A DNA stretch of 64,000 nucleotides from Oceanicella sp. SM1341. GTDB lineage: Bacteria; Pseudomonadota; Alphaproteobacteria; Rhodobacterales; Rhodobacteraceae. The first letter of the stretch is position 1. Each line of letters starts with the position of its first letter. Positions 52,750 to 61,292 of the stretch are shown in pieces. The notes beneath the pieces were generated by a model that saw only the letters and a list, made by a program, of their open reading frames with translations, made no database searches and was not told where the DNA came from. The DNA is taken from contig NZ_QRGC01000025.1 in the NCBI RefSeq assembly GCF_003448965.1, positions 1-64,000 on the forward strand, given 5' to 3'. The translations under genes and the position numbers were made by a program.

Positions 52750-53738
52750 GCGACCTGACCCTTTCCATCGCAATGGGCGACTATGACCGCACGAGGCCGC
52801 TCGTCGACGGCCGGGTGAAGATCGACGGCGTCGCCCCCGTGCCGATGCTGCTTTCGCCCGAGGAGATGTTCTTCCGCGCCTTCCGCCACGCGGCCTTCGA
52901 CATCTCCGAGCTCTCGCTCTCCTCCTATTCCATCTCGGTCGCGCGCGGCACGCCGCATTACGTGGCCATCCCCGTGTTCCTCAGCCGCGCCTTCCGCCAC
53001 ACCTCGGTCTACATCCGCACCGACCGCGGCATCGCCCGGCCGGAAGACCTGAAGGGCAGGCGCATCGGCATCGCCGAGTACCAGCTCTCCGCCAATGTCT
53101 GGGTGCGCGGCATCCTGGAGGACGATTACGGGCTGAAGCCCTCCGACGTCACCTGGGTGCGCGGCGGCATGGACACGCCGGGCCGGCCGGAGAAGATCGC
53201 GGTGGAGCTGCCCGCCGACATCCGTGTCGAGGCCGCGCCCGAGGGAGCCACCCTCAACGCCATGCTGGCGGCGGGCGAGATCGACGGGTTCATCGGCCCG
53301 CGCTGGCCGCGCTGCTTTGCCGAAGGGCACCCCCACGTGGGCCGGCTCTTCCCCGACAGCATCGGCGCGGCGGAGGAGTATTTCCGCCGCACCCGCATCT
53401 TCCCGGTGATGCATGTGCTGGGCCTGCGCCGCAGCCTGGCGGAGGCGCATCCCTGGCTGCCGGCGGCGCTGTTCAAGGCCTTCTCGCGCGCAAAGGCCCT
53501 GGCGCAGGAGGCGCTGTCGGACACCTCGGCCACCAAGGTCACCATGCCCTTCGTGGAAGACACGCTCAACCGCGCCCAGGCGCTGATGGGCCCCGACCCC
53601 TGGTCCTACGGCGTGGCCGCCAATGCCCATGTGCTGGAGCGCTTCCTCGCCTATCACCACGCGCAGGGCCTCTCGCCGCGCAAGGTGGAGGTGGAGGAGC
53701 TGTTCCACCCCTCCACCCTCGAAGCCTACAGCCTGTGA
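52746..53738 (+). CDS. 4,5-dihydroxyphthalate decarboxylase-like protein (Pht5/OphC type)
   Basis: 330 residues from a GTG start in a GTGA overlap. The fold is a periplasmic-binding-protein-like cytosolic enzyme: LSIAMGDYDRTRPLVDGRVK, FDISELSLSSYSISVARGTP, IPVFLSRAFRHTSVYIRTD, LKGRRIGIAEYQLSANVWVR. There is no signal peptide, which separates it from ABC-type binding proteins and fits the Pht5 family. It would decarboxylate a dihydroxylated aromatic acid to a protocatechuate-type product. The context with Pht4-like and Pht2-like genes supports the name; other hydroxybenzoate-type substrates are possible. Confidence 0.82.
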   Translation: MSDLTLSIAMGDYDRTRPLVDGRVKIDGVAPVPMLLSPEEMFFRAFRHAAFDISELSLSSYSISVARGTPHYVAIPVFLSRAFRHTSVYIRTDRGIARPEDLKGRRIGIAEYQLSANVWVRGILEDDYGLKPSDVTWVRGGMDTPGRPEKIAVELPADIRVEAAPEGATLNAMLAAGEIDGFIGPRWPRCFAEGHPHVGRLFPDSIGAAEEYFRRTRIFPVMHVLGLRRSLAEAHPWLPAALFKAFSRAKALAQEALSDTSATKVTMPFVEDTLNRAQALMGPDPWSYGVAANAHVLERFLAYHHAQGLSPRKVEVEELFHPSTLEAYSL

Positions 53739-53748
53739 GGAGCACGAC

Positions 53749-54186
53749 ATGACCCGACTTTCCCCCGGCGAGATGGTCGAGATCGAGACCCCCGGCGGCC
53801 ATGCCTATGCCCAGGTCACCCATGTGCATCCGAGCTACCCGCCGGTGGTGCGCGCCATCGAGGGGCTGCACGCAACCCGCCCGGCCGACCTGCGGCTGCT
53901 CGCCGCCGGGCCCACGCGCTTCGTGGCGATGATCCCGCTCGACACCGCGCTCGCCCGGCTGAACGTGCGCCACGCCCTGCTGGGAGCTGCCCCGGTGCCC
54001 GAGGCGGCGCGGCCCTTCCCCACCTTCCGCATGCCCATCCGCGACAAGCAGGGCGAGATTGTCTACTGGTGGTTCTGGGACGGGCGGGGCCTGAGCTACG
54101 CGGTCGATCTCGACGCGGGCCAGGCCGGGCTGCCCCTGCGCGAAGTGGTGAGCGGCGCGCGCTTCATGGACATGCTGGCGGCCTGA
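53749..54186 (+). CDS. Hypothetical 145-residue protein in the catabolic operon
   Basis: 145 residues from MTRLSPGEMVEIETPGGHAY, 10 bp after the decarboxylase stop with an AGGAG site. The sequence is strand-rich: YAQVTHVHPSYPPVVRAIEG, RFVAMIPLDTALARL and PIRDKQGEIVYWWFWDGRGL. The layout recalls Imm26-like small beta proteins, but that is only a resemblance. No catalytic motif or membrane segment is seen. In this operon it could be a small accessory or ligand-binding protein. Confidence 0.75.
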   Translation: MTRLSPGEMVEIETPGGHAYAQVTHVHPSYPPVVRAIEGLHATRPADLRLLAAGPTRFVAMIPLDTALARLNVRHALLGAAPVPEAARPFPTFRMPIRDKQGEIVYWWFWDGRGLSYAVDLDAGQAGLPLREVVSGARFMDMLAA

Positions 54187-54248
54187 CGGCGGCCCCGCCT
54201 CCGCCGCCCCTGCGCCCGAAAAGACAAGACATAACAAGGGAGGAGCCC

Positions 54249-55730
54249 ATGCGGGACACGGAAATCGCCTCTGTCGAGGCGTGCATGCCGCGGCAATGCG
54301 GCCTCTGGTACGACGGCGGCTGGCACGCCCCGCGCGACGGTCGCCATGCCCCCACGCTGAACCCCGCCACCGGCGAGGAGCTGGCCGAGGTGGCCGAGGC
54401 CGGTGCCGCCGATGTCGACGCGGCGGTGGCAGCGGCCCGCGCGGGCTTTGCCACCTGGCGCGACGTCGCACCGCTGGAGCGCGCGCGCATCCTGCGCGAG
54501 ATCGCGGCGCGCCTGCGCCGGCACGGCGACGAGCTTGCCCTGCTCGACGCCGCCAATTGCGGCAACCCCTACACCGAGATGCGCGGCGACGCCGGCATCG
54601 CCGCGGCCCAGATGGAGTTCTTCGCCGGCCTCGTGACCGAGATGAAGGGCGACACCATCCCCATGGGCCCCGACCGGCTGAACATGAGCCTGCGCGAGCC
54701 GCTGGGCGTGGTGGCGCGCATCCTCGCGTTCAACCACCCGTTCATGTTCTGCGGCGGCAAGATGGCCGCACCGCTGGCCGCCGGCAACGCGGTGATCATC
54801 AAGCCGCCGGCGCAGGCGCCGCTCTCGGCCCTGCGGCTCGCGGAGCTGGTGGAGGGGCTGCTGCCGGCCGGCACCTTCTCGGTGCTGCCCGGCGGCACCG
54901 AGGCGGGGGCGGCCCTTGCCGGCCACCCGGGCGTGGCGAAGGTGACGCTGATCGGCTCGGTGGCCGCCGGCCGCGCGGTGATGCGCGCGGCGAGCGACAC
55001 CATCAAGCCGGTGCTGCTGGAGCTGGGCGGCAAGAACGCGCTCATCGCCTACCCCGACAGCGACCCCGAACGCGTGGCCGACGCGCTGGTGCGCGGCATG
55101 AACTTCGGCTGGTGCGGCCAGTCCTGCGGCTCGACCAGCCGCGGCTTCCTGCATGCCGACATCCATGACGCGGTGCTGGCCCACCTGCCCGCGAAGGTGG
55201 CGCAGTACCGCCCCGGCCTGCCCACCGACCCCGCCACCACCATGGGCGCCCTCGTCTCGCGCGCGCATTTCGAGCGGGTGATGGGCTTCATCGACAGCGC
55301 CCATGCCGAGGGCGCGCGCGCCATAACCGGGGGCCATGCGCTCACCGAGGGCGCGCTCGGGCGAGGCTGCTTCATCGCCCCCACCATCTTCGCCGATGTC
55401 ACCCCGCAGATGCGCATCGCGCGCGAGGAGATCTTCGGCCCCGTGCTCGCCCTGCGCCGCTGGACGGAGGAGGCGGAGATGCTGGAGGAGGTGAACGGCC
55501 TCGAGCTCGGCCTCACCTGCGCGATCTGGAGCCGCGACCTCGCCACCGCCCACCGCGCCGCGGGCCGGGTGGAGGCGGGGTTCGTGTGGATCAACGAGGT
55601 GGGGCGGCATTTCCTCGGCGCGCCCTTCGGCGGGGTGAAACAGTCCGGCATCGGGCGGGAGGAGGGCATCGGCGAGCTGATGTCCTTCACCCATGAGAAG
55701 AACATCCACATCCACCTGGCCGGCCAGTGA
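54249..55730 (+). CDS. NAD(P)-dependent aldehyde dehydrogenase
   Basis: 493 residues, a complete ALDH: Asn162 (AFNHPF), Glu258 (LLELGGKN) and nucleophile Cys293 (GWCGQSCGSTSR). EIFGPVLALRRW and PFGGVKQSGIGREEG complete the family set. An AGGGAGGAG ribosome site precedes the ATG at 54249. With the following ThDP decarboxylase it makes a 2-oxo acid to aldehyde to acid pair, as in the mandelate route; in a phthalate setting a 2-carboxybenzaldehyde-type substrate is plausible. The substrate is inferred only from context. Confidence 0.92.
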   Translation: MRDTEIASVEACMPRQCGLWYDGGWHAPRDGRHAPTLNPATGEELAEVAEAGAADVDAAVAAARAGFATWRDVAPLERARILREIAARLRRHGDELALLDAANCGNPYTEMRGDAGIAAAQMEFFAGLVTEMKGDTIPMGPDRLNMSLREPLGVVARILAFNHPFMFCGGKMAAPLAAGNAVIIKPPAQAPLSALRLAELVEGLLPAGTFSVLPGGTEAGAALAGHPGVAKVTLIGSVAAGRAVMRAASDTIKPVLLELGGKNALIAYPDSDPERVADALVRGMNFGWCGQSCGSTSRGFLHADIHDAVLAHLPAKVAQYRPGLPTDPATTMGALVSRAHFERVMGFIDSAHAEGARAITGGHALTEGALGRGCFIAPTIFADVTPQMRIAREEIFGPVLALRRWTEEAEMLEEVNGLELGLTCAIWSRDLATAHRAAGRVEAGFVWINEVGRHFLGAPFGGVKQSGIGREEGIGELMSFTHEKNIHIHLAGQ

Positions 55731-55756
55731 CGCCGGAGCCCACGCGGAGACACACG

Positions 55757-57514
55757 ATGCGCGACGAGATCGACCGCCCCGACGCCTGCGAGCTCACCCG
55801 CCTCTACGGCAGCGACGCCATCGCCCGGATGCTGCGCCGCCTGGGCACGCCCTACGTGGCGCTCAACCCCGGCTCGAGCTTTCGCGGGTTGCACGACAGC
55901 CTGGTGAACGACCTGGGCAACCGCGACCCGCAGATGCTGCTCTGCCTGCACGAGGAACACGCGGTGGCCATCGCCCATGGCTGGGCCAAGGTGACCGAGG
56001 AGCCCCTCGCCGTCATCCTGCACGCCAACGTGGGCCTGATGCACGCGGCGATGGCGCTCTACAACGCCTGGTGCGACCGGGTGCCCATGCTGGTGTTCGG
56101 CGCCACCGGGCCGGTGGACGCGGCGCGCCGCCGGCCCTGGATCGACTGGCTGCACACCTCGCGCGACCAGGCCGCCATCGTGCGCCCTTACGTGAAATGG
56201 GATGACCAGCCCGCCTCGCTGGAGGCCTCGCTCGCGTCGATGATGCGCGCCTCCACCATCACCCGCACGGCACCGATGGCCCCCACCTACGTGTGCTTCG
56301 ACGTCTCGGTGCAGGAGGCGCCGCTCGACGCGATGCCCGCCCTGCCCGACCCCGCGCGCCACGTGGCCCCGCGCCTGCCCGGCGTCTCGGAGGCCGATGC
56401 GGAGGCGCTGCTGGAAAGGTTGGGCCGCGCCCGGGCGCCGGTGTTCCTGATGGGCCGCGTCTCGCGCGGTGCGGCGGCCTGGGACCGGCGCATCGCGCTG
56501 GCCGAGCATTTCGGCGCCCGGGTGGTGACCGACATCAAGACCGCCGCCGCCTTCCCCACCCGCCACCCGCTGCACGCCGGCGCGCCGGGCTATTTCCTCT
56601 CCGAGGCCTCGCGCACGGCGATCGCGGAGGCCGATCTGGTGGTGAGCTTCGACTGGGTCGACCCCGCGGGGGCGCTGAAACAGGCGGGCGTGGCGGCGGG
56701 CGCCTGCGAGGTGGTGAACGTGACCCCCGAGCCGCTGATGCAGAACGGCTGGTCGCTCGACCACATGGCCCTGCCGCCCTCCGACCTCACCCTGCTCGCC
56801 GAGCCGGATCGGGTGATCGGGGTGCTCGGCGCGCGCCTCGGCCTCGGCGCCCCGGCCTGGCGGCCCGACCTGTCGCCCGCCCCGGCGCCGGCCGCCCCCG
56901 CCGGCCGCGCGATCACGGTCGACAGCCTGTCCGACGCGCTGGCCGGGAGCCTGCGCGGAACGCAGCCCAGCATGCTGCGCGTGACGTTGAGCTATGACGG
57001 CGGGCGCTGCGACTTCGCCCACCCGCTCGACTATCTCGGCTATGACGGCGGCGCGGGCATCGGCTCGGGGCCCGGCATGGCGGTGGGGGCGGCGCTGGCG
57101 CTGCGCGGCAGCGGCCGGTTGCCGGTGGCGCTGCTGGGCGACGGCGATTTCCTGATGGGCGCCACCGCGCTCTGGACCGCCACGCATCACGCCGTGCCGC
57201 TGCTGGTGGTGGTGGCCAACAACCGCTCCTACTTCAACGACGAGGTGCACCAGGAGCGCGTGGCGCGCGACCGGGGCCGCCCGGTGGAGAACAAGCACGT
57301 GGGCCAGGCGATCACCGGGCCCGACATCGACATCGCCGCGATGGCGCGCGCCCAGGGCGCGGTGGCCTTCGGGCCGGTGGAGAGCCCGGCAGAGCTGCCC
57401 GGCGTGCTCGCCGCCGCCGTTGCCGCCACCCGCGAGGGCGCTACCGTGGTGGTCGACGTGCGGGTGCGCCCCGGCTACAGCGGCGACATGGCCGAGGGCA
57501 TGACCGAGGGCTGA
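55757..57514 (+). CDS. ThDP-dependent 2-oxo acid decarboxylase (benzoylformate decarboxylase-like)
   Basis: 585 residues. The N-terminal PYR domain has the ThDP-activating glutamate in CLHEEHAVAIAHGWA (E66/E67). A central domain carries VFLMGRVSRGAAAWDRRI. The C-terminal PP domain has the GDG-N motif (LLGDGDFLMGATALW to VVVANNRSYFN). Family members decarboxylate 2-oxo acids or synthesise acetolactate; the adjacent ALDH favours an aromatic 2-oxo acid decarboxylase. Start at 55757 (GCGGAG upstream) rather than the GTG overlapping the ALDH stop. Confidence 0.85.
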   Translation: MRDEIDRPDACELTRLYGSDAIARMLRRLGTPYVALNPGSSFRGLHDSLVNDLGNRDPQMLLCLHEEHAVAIAHGWAKVTEEPLAVILHANVGLMHAAMALYNAWCDRVPMLVFGATGPVDAARRRPWIDWLHTSRDQAAIVRPYVKWDDQPASLEASLASMMRASTITRTAPMAPTYVCFDVSVQEAPLDAMPALPDPARHVAPRLPGVSEADAEALLERLGRARAPVFLMGRVSRGAAAWDRRIALAEHFGARVVTDIKTAAAFPTRHPLHAGAPGYFLSEASRTAIAEADLVVSFDWVDPAGALKQAGVAAGACEVVNVTPEPLMQNGWSLDHMALPPSDLTLLAEPDRVIGVLGARLGLGAPAWRPDLSPAPAPAAPAGRAITVDSLSDALAGSLRGTQPSMLRVTLSYDGGRCDFAHPLDYLGYDGGAGIGSGPGMAVGAALALRGSGRLPVALLGDGDFLMGATALWTATHHAVPLLVVVANNRSYFNDEVHQERVARDRGRPVENKHVGQAITGPDIDIAAMARAQGAVAFGPVESPAELPGVLAAAVAATREGATVVVDVRVRPGYSGDMAEGMTEG

Positions 57515-57565
57515 GACACCGGCGCCGAACTTGAGTGCCCCGCGATGAAACGTCATATCTGGACG

Positions 57566-57592
57566 GCCCCGCCCCGCTTCCCGGGGCGGGGC
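57566..57592 (+). terminator. 11-bp perfect GC hairpin before the MarR gene
   Basis: GCCCCGCCCCG pairs with CGGGGCGGGGC around CTTCC, in the 98-bp gap between the ThDP enzyme and the MarR gene. There is no U-run, so full termination is uncertain; it may lower read-through into marR or protect the upstream message. Confidence 0.4.
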
Positions 57593-57612
57593 GCCAGCGC
57601 ATTGGAGCCACG

Positions 57613-58146
57613 ATGACCGAAGACGACGACATTTCCCCCACCGGGGCCGGCACCGAGCCCGTGCTGCAGGAGGAGCGCATCGCGCGGCTGATCCGCCTCG
57701 CCGCGCGCTCGTTCAACCGCTCGCTGCAGATGCGGCTCACGCGCGAGGGGGTGACGTTCGGACAATGGATCTTCCTGCGCATCCTCTGGCAGTCCGACGG
57801 GCTGTCGCAGCGCGAGCTCAGCGAGAAGGCCAACCTCACCGAGCCCACCGCCCACAGCGCCCTGCTGCGGATGGAGAGCCTCGGCTTCATCACCCGCCGC
57901 AACGTGGGCAGCAACCGCCGGCGCCAGCACGCCTTCCTCACCGACAAGGGCAAGGCGCTGCGCGACGTGCTCGAGCCGCTCGCCATAGAGACCAACCAGA
58001 TCGCGGTGAACGGCCTCTCCGGGCCGGAGGTGGAAACCCTCCGCCACGCGCTCAACACCATGATCCGCAATCTCGAGCAGGACGAAAAGAACGGCGTTGC
58101 CAATGGCATGCGCGTTCCGGCCACCCGCTCGCTCGCCGGGAACTGA
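57613..58146 (+). CDS. MarR-family regulator of the aromatic catabolic island
   Basis: 177 residues from MTEDDDISPTGAGTE. The winged-helix core is GVTFGQWIFLRILWQSDGLS, QRELSEKANLTEPTAHSALL, RMESLGFITRRNVGSNRRRQ. It sits last in the reductase-to-ThDP operon and just before the TRAP operon. Both promoter regions share TAGATGTCT dyads, so it probably represses both until an aromatic ligand binds. An in-frame GTG at 57535 would add 26 residues across the hairpin and is less likely. Confidence 0.9.
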   Translation: MTEDDDISPTGAGTEPVLQEERIARLIRLAARSFNRSLQMRLTREGVTFGQWIFLRILWQSDGLSQRELSEKANLTEPTAHSALLRMESLGFITRRNVGSNRRRQHAFLTDKGKALRDVLEPLAIETNQIAVNGLSGPEVETLRHALNTMIRNLEQDEKNGVANGMRVPATRSLAGN

Positions 58147-58183
58147 CGGCGCGGGCGGGCGGAATCCCCGAAAACTGAAATTA

Positions 58184-58243
58184 TAAGATCTCTAATTTGT
58201 TGACGGAAAGGTGGCGGCAGGCTTAACAATATAGATGTCTAAG
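58184..58243 (+). promoter_or_regulatory. Promoter and operators of the TRAP transporter/oxygenase operon
   Basis: A -35-like TTGACG at 58200-58205 is flanked by TAAGATCTCTAA (58184-58195) upstream and TAGATGTCTAAG (58232-58243) downstream, the same arrangement as in front of the reductase operon. The region is markedly AT-rich for this genome. A -10 is not sharp (TAACAA or TATAGA are candidates, at 18 and 24 bp spacing). Confidence 0.7.
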
Positions 58244-58331
58244 ATTCGAACCTCGCAACAGAGGACGCGTCTCAAGCAGCATCCAGGCGGCCACGGAAAT
58301 GTCCGGGCCGACCCAGATGAGGGAGGAAATA

Positions 58332-59315
58332 ATGAAGACAACTGCACTGGCCGCTTGCGTCGGCCTGGTCCTGGCGTCGTCCGCCGCCTTCGCGGACACT
58401 CTCAACCTCAATCTCTCGGGCGGAAACCCCGGCGGCCTGTGGTCGCTGCTCGGGGCGGGCATCGACCGCGCGGTGCGCGCCGACGACCCCGGCTCGGTGG
58501 TGACCTACCAGGCCACGGGCGGCGGCTTCGCCAACATCGGCCTGCTGGCCAGCGGCCGCACCGACCTCGGTCTGATGCATGACGCCGAGGCGAAGATCGC
58601 GCTGGAGGGCGGCGAGCCCTTCCGTGCCCCGGTCACCAACATGCGCGCCATCGGCTACCTCTACAACTGGGCGCCGATGCAGTTCTTCGTCACGAAGAGC
58701 CTGGCCGAGGAATACGGCATCGACAGCCTCGAGGACATCGCGAAGAGCGGCGCGCCGCTGCGCATCGGCATCAACCGCTCCGGCAACATCACCTCGAACA
58801 TCGCGCTGAAGATGCTGGCCGAGGCGGGCGTGACCGAGGAGAGCCTCTCGGCGGCCGGCGGGCAGTTCGTGCGCGCCGGGGCCAACGAGCAGGCCGACCT
58901 GCTGCAGGACGGCCGGCTCGACATGATCACCAACGGCATCTTCGTGAACCACTCCTCGTTCCGCTCGGTGGACGAGAACAACGACGTGGTGCTGCTCTCG
59001 GTGCCGCAGGCGGTGATCGAGGCCACCAACGAGGCCTTCGGCACCGGCACGATGACCATCCCCGCCGGCAGCTACAAGAACCAGACCGCGGACATCGCTT
59101 CCGTCACGCTGGGCGCGCTGCTGGTGGCCACCGACGCGATGACCGACGCGGAAGCCGGCGCCCTCGCCTCGGCGCTCCTGCGCAACATCGACGAGGTGCG
59201 CGCGGTGCACAGCTCGATGCAGCAGCTCTCGCCCGAGCTGCTGGCGACACCCAGCGTGGTGCCCTTCCACCCCGGGGCCGAGGCCGTCTACAAGAACGCG
59301 GAGCTGATGCAGTGA
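58332..59315 (+). CDS. TAXI-family TRAP transporter solute-binding protein
   Basis: 327 residues with a Sec signal peptide (MKTTALAACVGLVLASSAAFA). The mature start LNLNLSGGNPGGLWSLLGAG has the TAXI hallmark (G-G-x-Y/W near the N-terminus), followed by TYQATGGGFANIGLLASGRT and LRIGINRSGNITSNIALKML. It captures the substrate, presumably an aromatic carboxylate, in the periplasm for the fused permease encoded next (GTGA overlap). AGGGAGGAAATA precedes the start. Confidence 0.92.
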   Translation: MKTTALAACVGLVLASSAAFADTLNLNLSGGNPGGLWSLLGAGIDRAVRADDPGSVVTYQATGGGFANIGLLASGRTDLGLMHDAEAKIALEGGEPFRAPVTNMRAIGYLYNWAPMQFFVTKSLAEEYGIDSLEDIAKSGAPLRIGINRSGNITSNIALKMLAEAGVTEESLSAAGGQFVRAGANEQADLLQDGRLDMITNGIFVNHSSFRSVDENNDVVLLSVPQAVIEATNEAFGTGTMTIPAGSYKNQTADIASVTLGALLVATDAMTDAEAGALASALLRNIDEVRAVHSSMQQLSPELLATPSVVPFHPGAEAVYKNAELMQ

Positions 59316-61216
59316 TCGGATCCCTTGTCGCCACGGGCCGCAGGCGTAAGCTTGCGGCCGGTCCGCGGAAGGTCCTCATCGGTGTCGCGGCGCTGTTCGC
59401 GGCCTGGGTGGTCTACGCGAACCTCTTCACCATCTCCGATCCGCTGATCCTGGGCATCCTGTTCGTCTGCGGCATCTACTCCATCATGTTCGCCGCGATC
59501 GGGGCCACCCCCGCCGCGCCGGACCGCATCCCGCTCTACGACCTGGCGCTGATGGTGCTCAGCGCCGCCTGCGGGCTGTACTTCTTCCTCAACGCCGGCG
59601 CCATCGCCGACCGCATCAGCCTGCTCGACCCCTTCACCCCGACCGAGCTCGTCGCCGGCTCCGCGCTGATGCTGCTCACCCTCGAGGCGACGCGGCGCAC
59701 AACGGGGCTGGGCCTCACCGGCGTGGTGCTGCTGTTTCTCGCCTACAACCTCTTCGGCTCCATGCTGCCCCCGCCCTTCGGCCACGGGGTGAGCGATTAC
59801 ACCTACCTGCTCGACATCCTGGTGTTCACCACCGACGGCGTGTTCGGCGTGCCGGTGCAGGTGGTGGCGAGCTATGTCTTCCTGTTCGTGATGTTCGGCA
59901 CCTTCCTGTCGAAATCCGGCGGCGGCGAGTTCTTCTTCAACCTCGCGGCGCTGGTCACCGGGCGCTCGCGTGGCGGGCCGGCGAAGATCGCGGTGATCTC
60001 CTCGGGCCTCTACGGCACCATGTCGGGCAGCCCCACCTCCGACGTGGTCGCCACCGGCTCCATCACCATCCCGGTGATGAAGCGGCTGGGCTACAAGGCG
60101 CGCTTTGCCGCCGCGGTCGAGGTGGCTGCCTCCACCGGCGGCAGCGCGATGCCGCCCATCATGGGCTCGGCCGCCTTCATCCTCGCCGAATACACCGGCG
60201 TGGCCTACCGCGAGGTGGTGACCGCCGCCCTCATCCCCGCCCTGCTCTACTACCTCGGCGTCTTCGCCCAGGTGCACCTGCGCGCGGTGAAGGACGACCT
60301 GCGCCCCTCGGAGGACGAGGTGCCGACCGCGGCGCAGACCTTCCGCACCGGCTGGGTGTTCCTCATCCCCATCGTCGGCATCGTGGCCGCGCTGGTGGCG
60401 GGCTACTCGCCCACCTTCACCGCCGGCGTGGGCGTGCTGGGCGCCGTGCTCGCCTCGATGCTCACCCGCGCCACACGGCTCTCGGCCTGGCAGATCGTGG
60501 AGGGCTTCGGCGAGACCACCCTGCGCATCCTGCCCGTGGCCGGCGCCTGCGCCGCGGCGGGGCTGGTGATCGGCGGGCTGTCGATGACCGGGCTGGGCAT
60601 GAAGGCCGCGAACGTGATCCTCACGGTGAGCAACGGCGAGCCGGCGGTCACGCTGATCATCGCGGCGATGGTGACCATCATCCTCGGGCTCGGCATGCCG
60701 ACGCCGAGCGCCTACATCCTCGCCGCCGTCCTGGTGGGACCCGCCCTCGCGCAGCTCGGCTACCCGGTGCTGCAGAGCCACCTGTTCCTGCTCTACTTCG
60801 CCGTGCTCTCCGCCCTCACCCCGCCCATCGCGGTGGCGGCCCTGGCCGCGGCGGCCATCGCCGACGAGGACCCGTTCCGCATCGCCTTCTCGGCCGTGCG
60901 CCTCGCCGCGGTGGGCTTCCTGCTGCCCTTCGCCTTCGTGTTCAACCCCGGGCTGCTGATGCTGGCCGACCCGTTCACCAACGTGCTGGCGGCCATCGGC
61001 GGCGTGCTCGCCACCCTCGCCATCGCGGTGTCGATCGAGGGCTCCATCGGCGTGCCCATGCGCCAGGTCGAACGGCTGATCCTCACGCTCGCCGCGGTGG
61101 CGGCGGTGTTCCCGGTGCTGCCGGTGGCCCTGGGCGGAATGCTGGTCATCCTCGCCGTCCTCGCCCGCCTCACCCTGCAGGTGCGGCGGCGGCAGGCGGC
61201 GAATGCGCCGGGCTGA
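59312..61216 (+). CDS. TRAP transporter fused DctQM-type permease (4TM/12TM)
   Basis: 634 residues, about 16 membrane helices. The N-terminal third is the small Q subunit (VLIGVAALFAAWVVYANLFT, LFVCGIYSIMFAAIGA). The large M subunit follows, with the conserved STGGSAMPPIMGSAAFILAE and LGMPTPSAYILAAVLVGPAL segments. Fused QM permeases go with TAXI receptors, as here. Import is driven by an ion gradient. The GTG start overlaps the receptor gene stop. Confidence 0.95.
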   Translation: MIGSLVATGRRRKLAAGPRKVLIGVAALFAAWVVYANLFTISDPLILGILFVCGIYSIMFAAIGATPAAPDRIPLYDLALMVLSAACGLYFFLNAGAIADRISLLDPFTPTELVAGSALMLLTLEATRRTTGLGLTGVVLLFLAYNLFGSMLPPPFGHGVSDYTYLLDILVFTTDGVFGVPVQVVASYVFLFVMFGTFLSKSGGGEFFFNLAALVTGRSRGGPAKIAVISSGLYGTMSGSPTSDVVATGSITIPVMKRLGYKARFAAAVEVAASTGGSAMPPIMGSAAFILAEYTGVAYREVVTAALIPALLYYLGVFAQVHLRAVKDDLRPSEDEVPTAAQTFRTGWVFLIPIVGIVAALVAGYSPTFTAGVGVLGAVLASMLTRATRLSAWQIVEGFGETTLRILPVAGACAAAGLVIGGLSMTGLGMKAANVILTVSNGEPAVTLIIAAMVTIILGLGMPTPSAYILAAVLVGPALAQLGYPVLQSHLFLLYFAVLSALTPPIAVAALAAAAIADEDPFRIAFSAVRLAAVGFLLPFAFVFNPGLLMLADPFTNVLAAIGGVLATLAIAVSIEGSIGVPMRQVERLILTLAAVAAVFPVLPVALGGMLVILAVLARLTLQVRRRQAANAPG

Positions 61217-61292
61217 AGCCCCCTGTCATGTGTCCGGGTGCTGCGCCCTGCCCCGCCGCCGCACCCGGACCCGGATATCCAAGGAGTGAACC

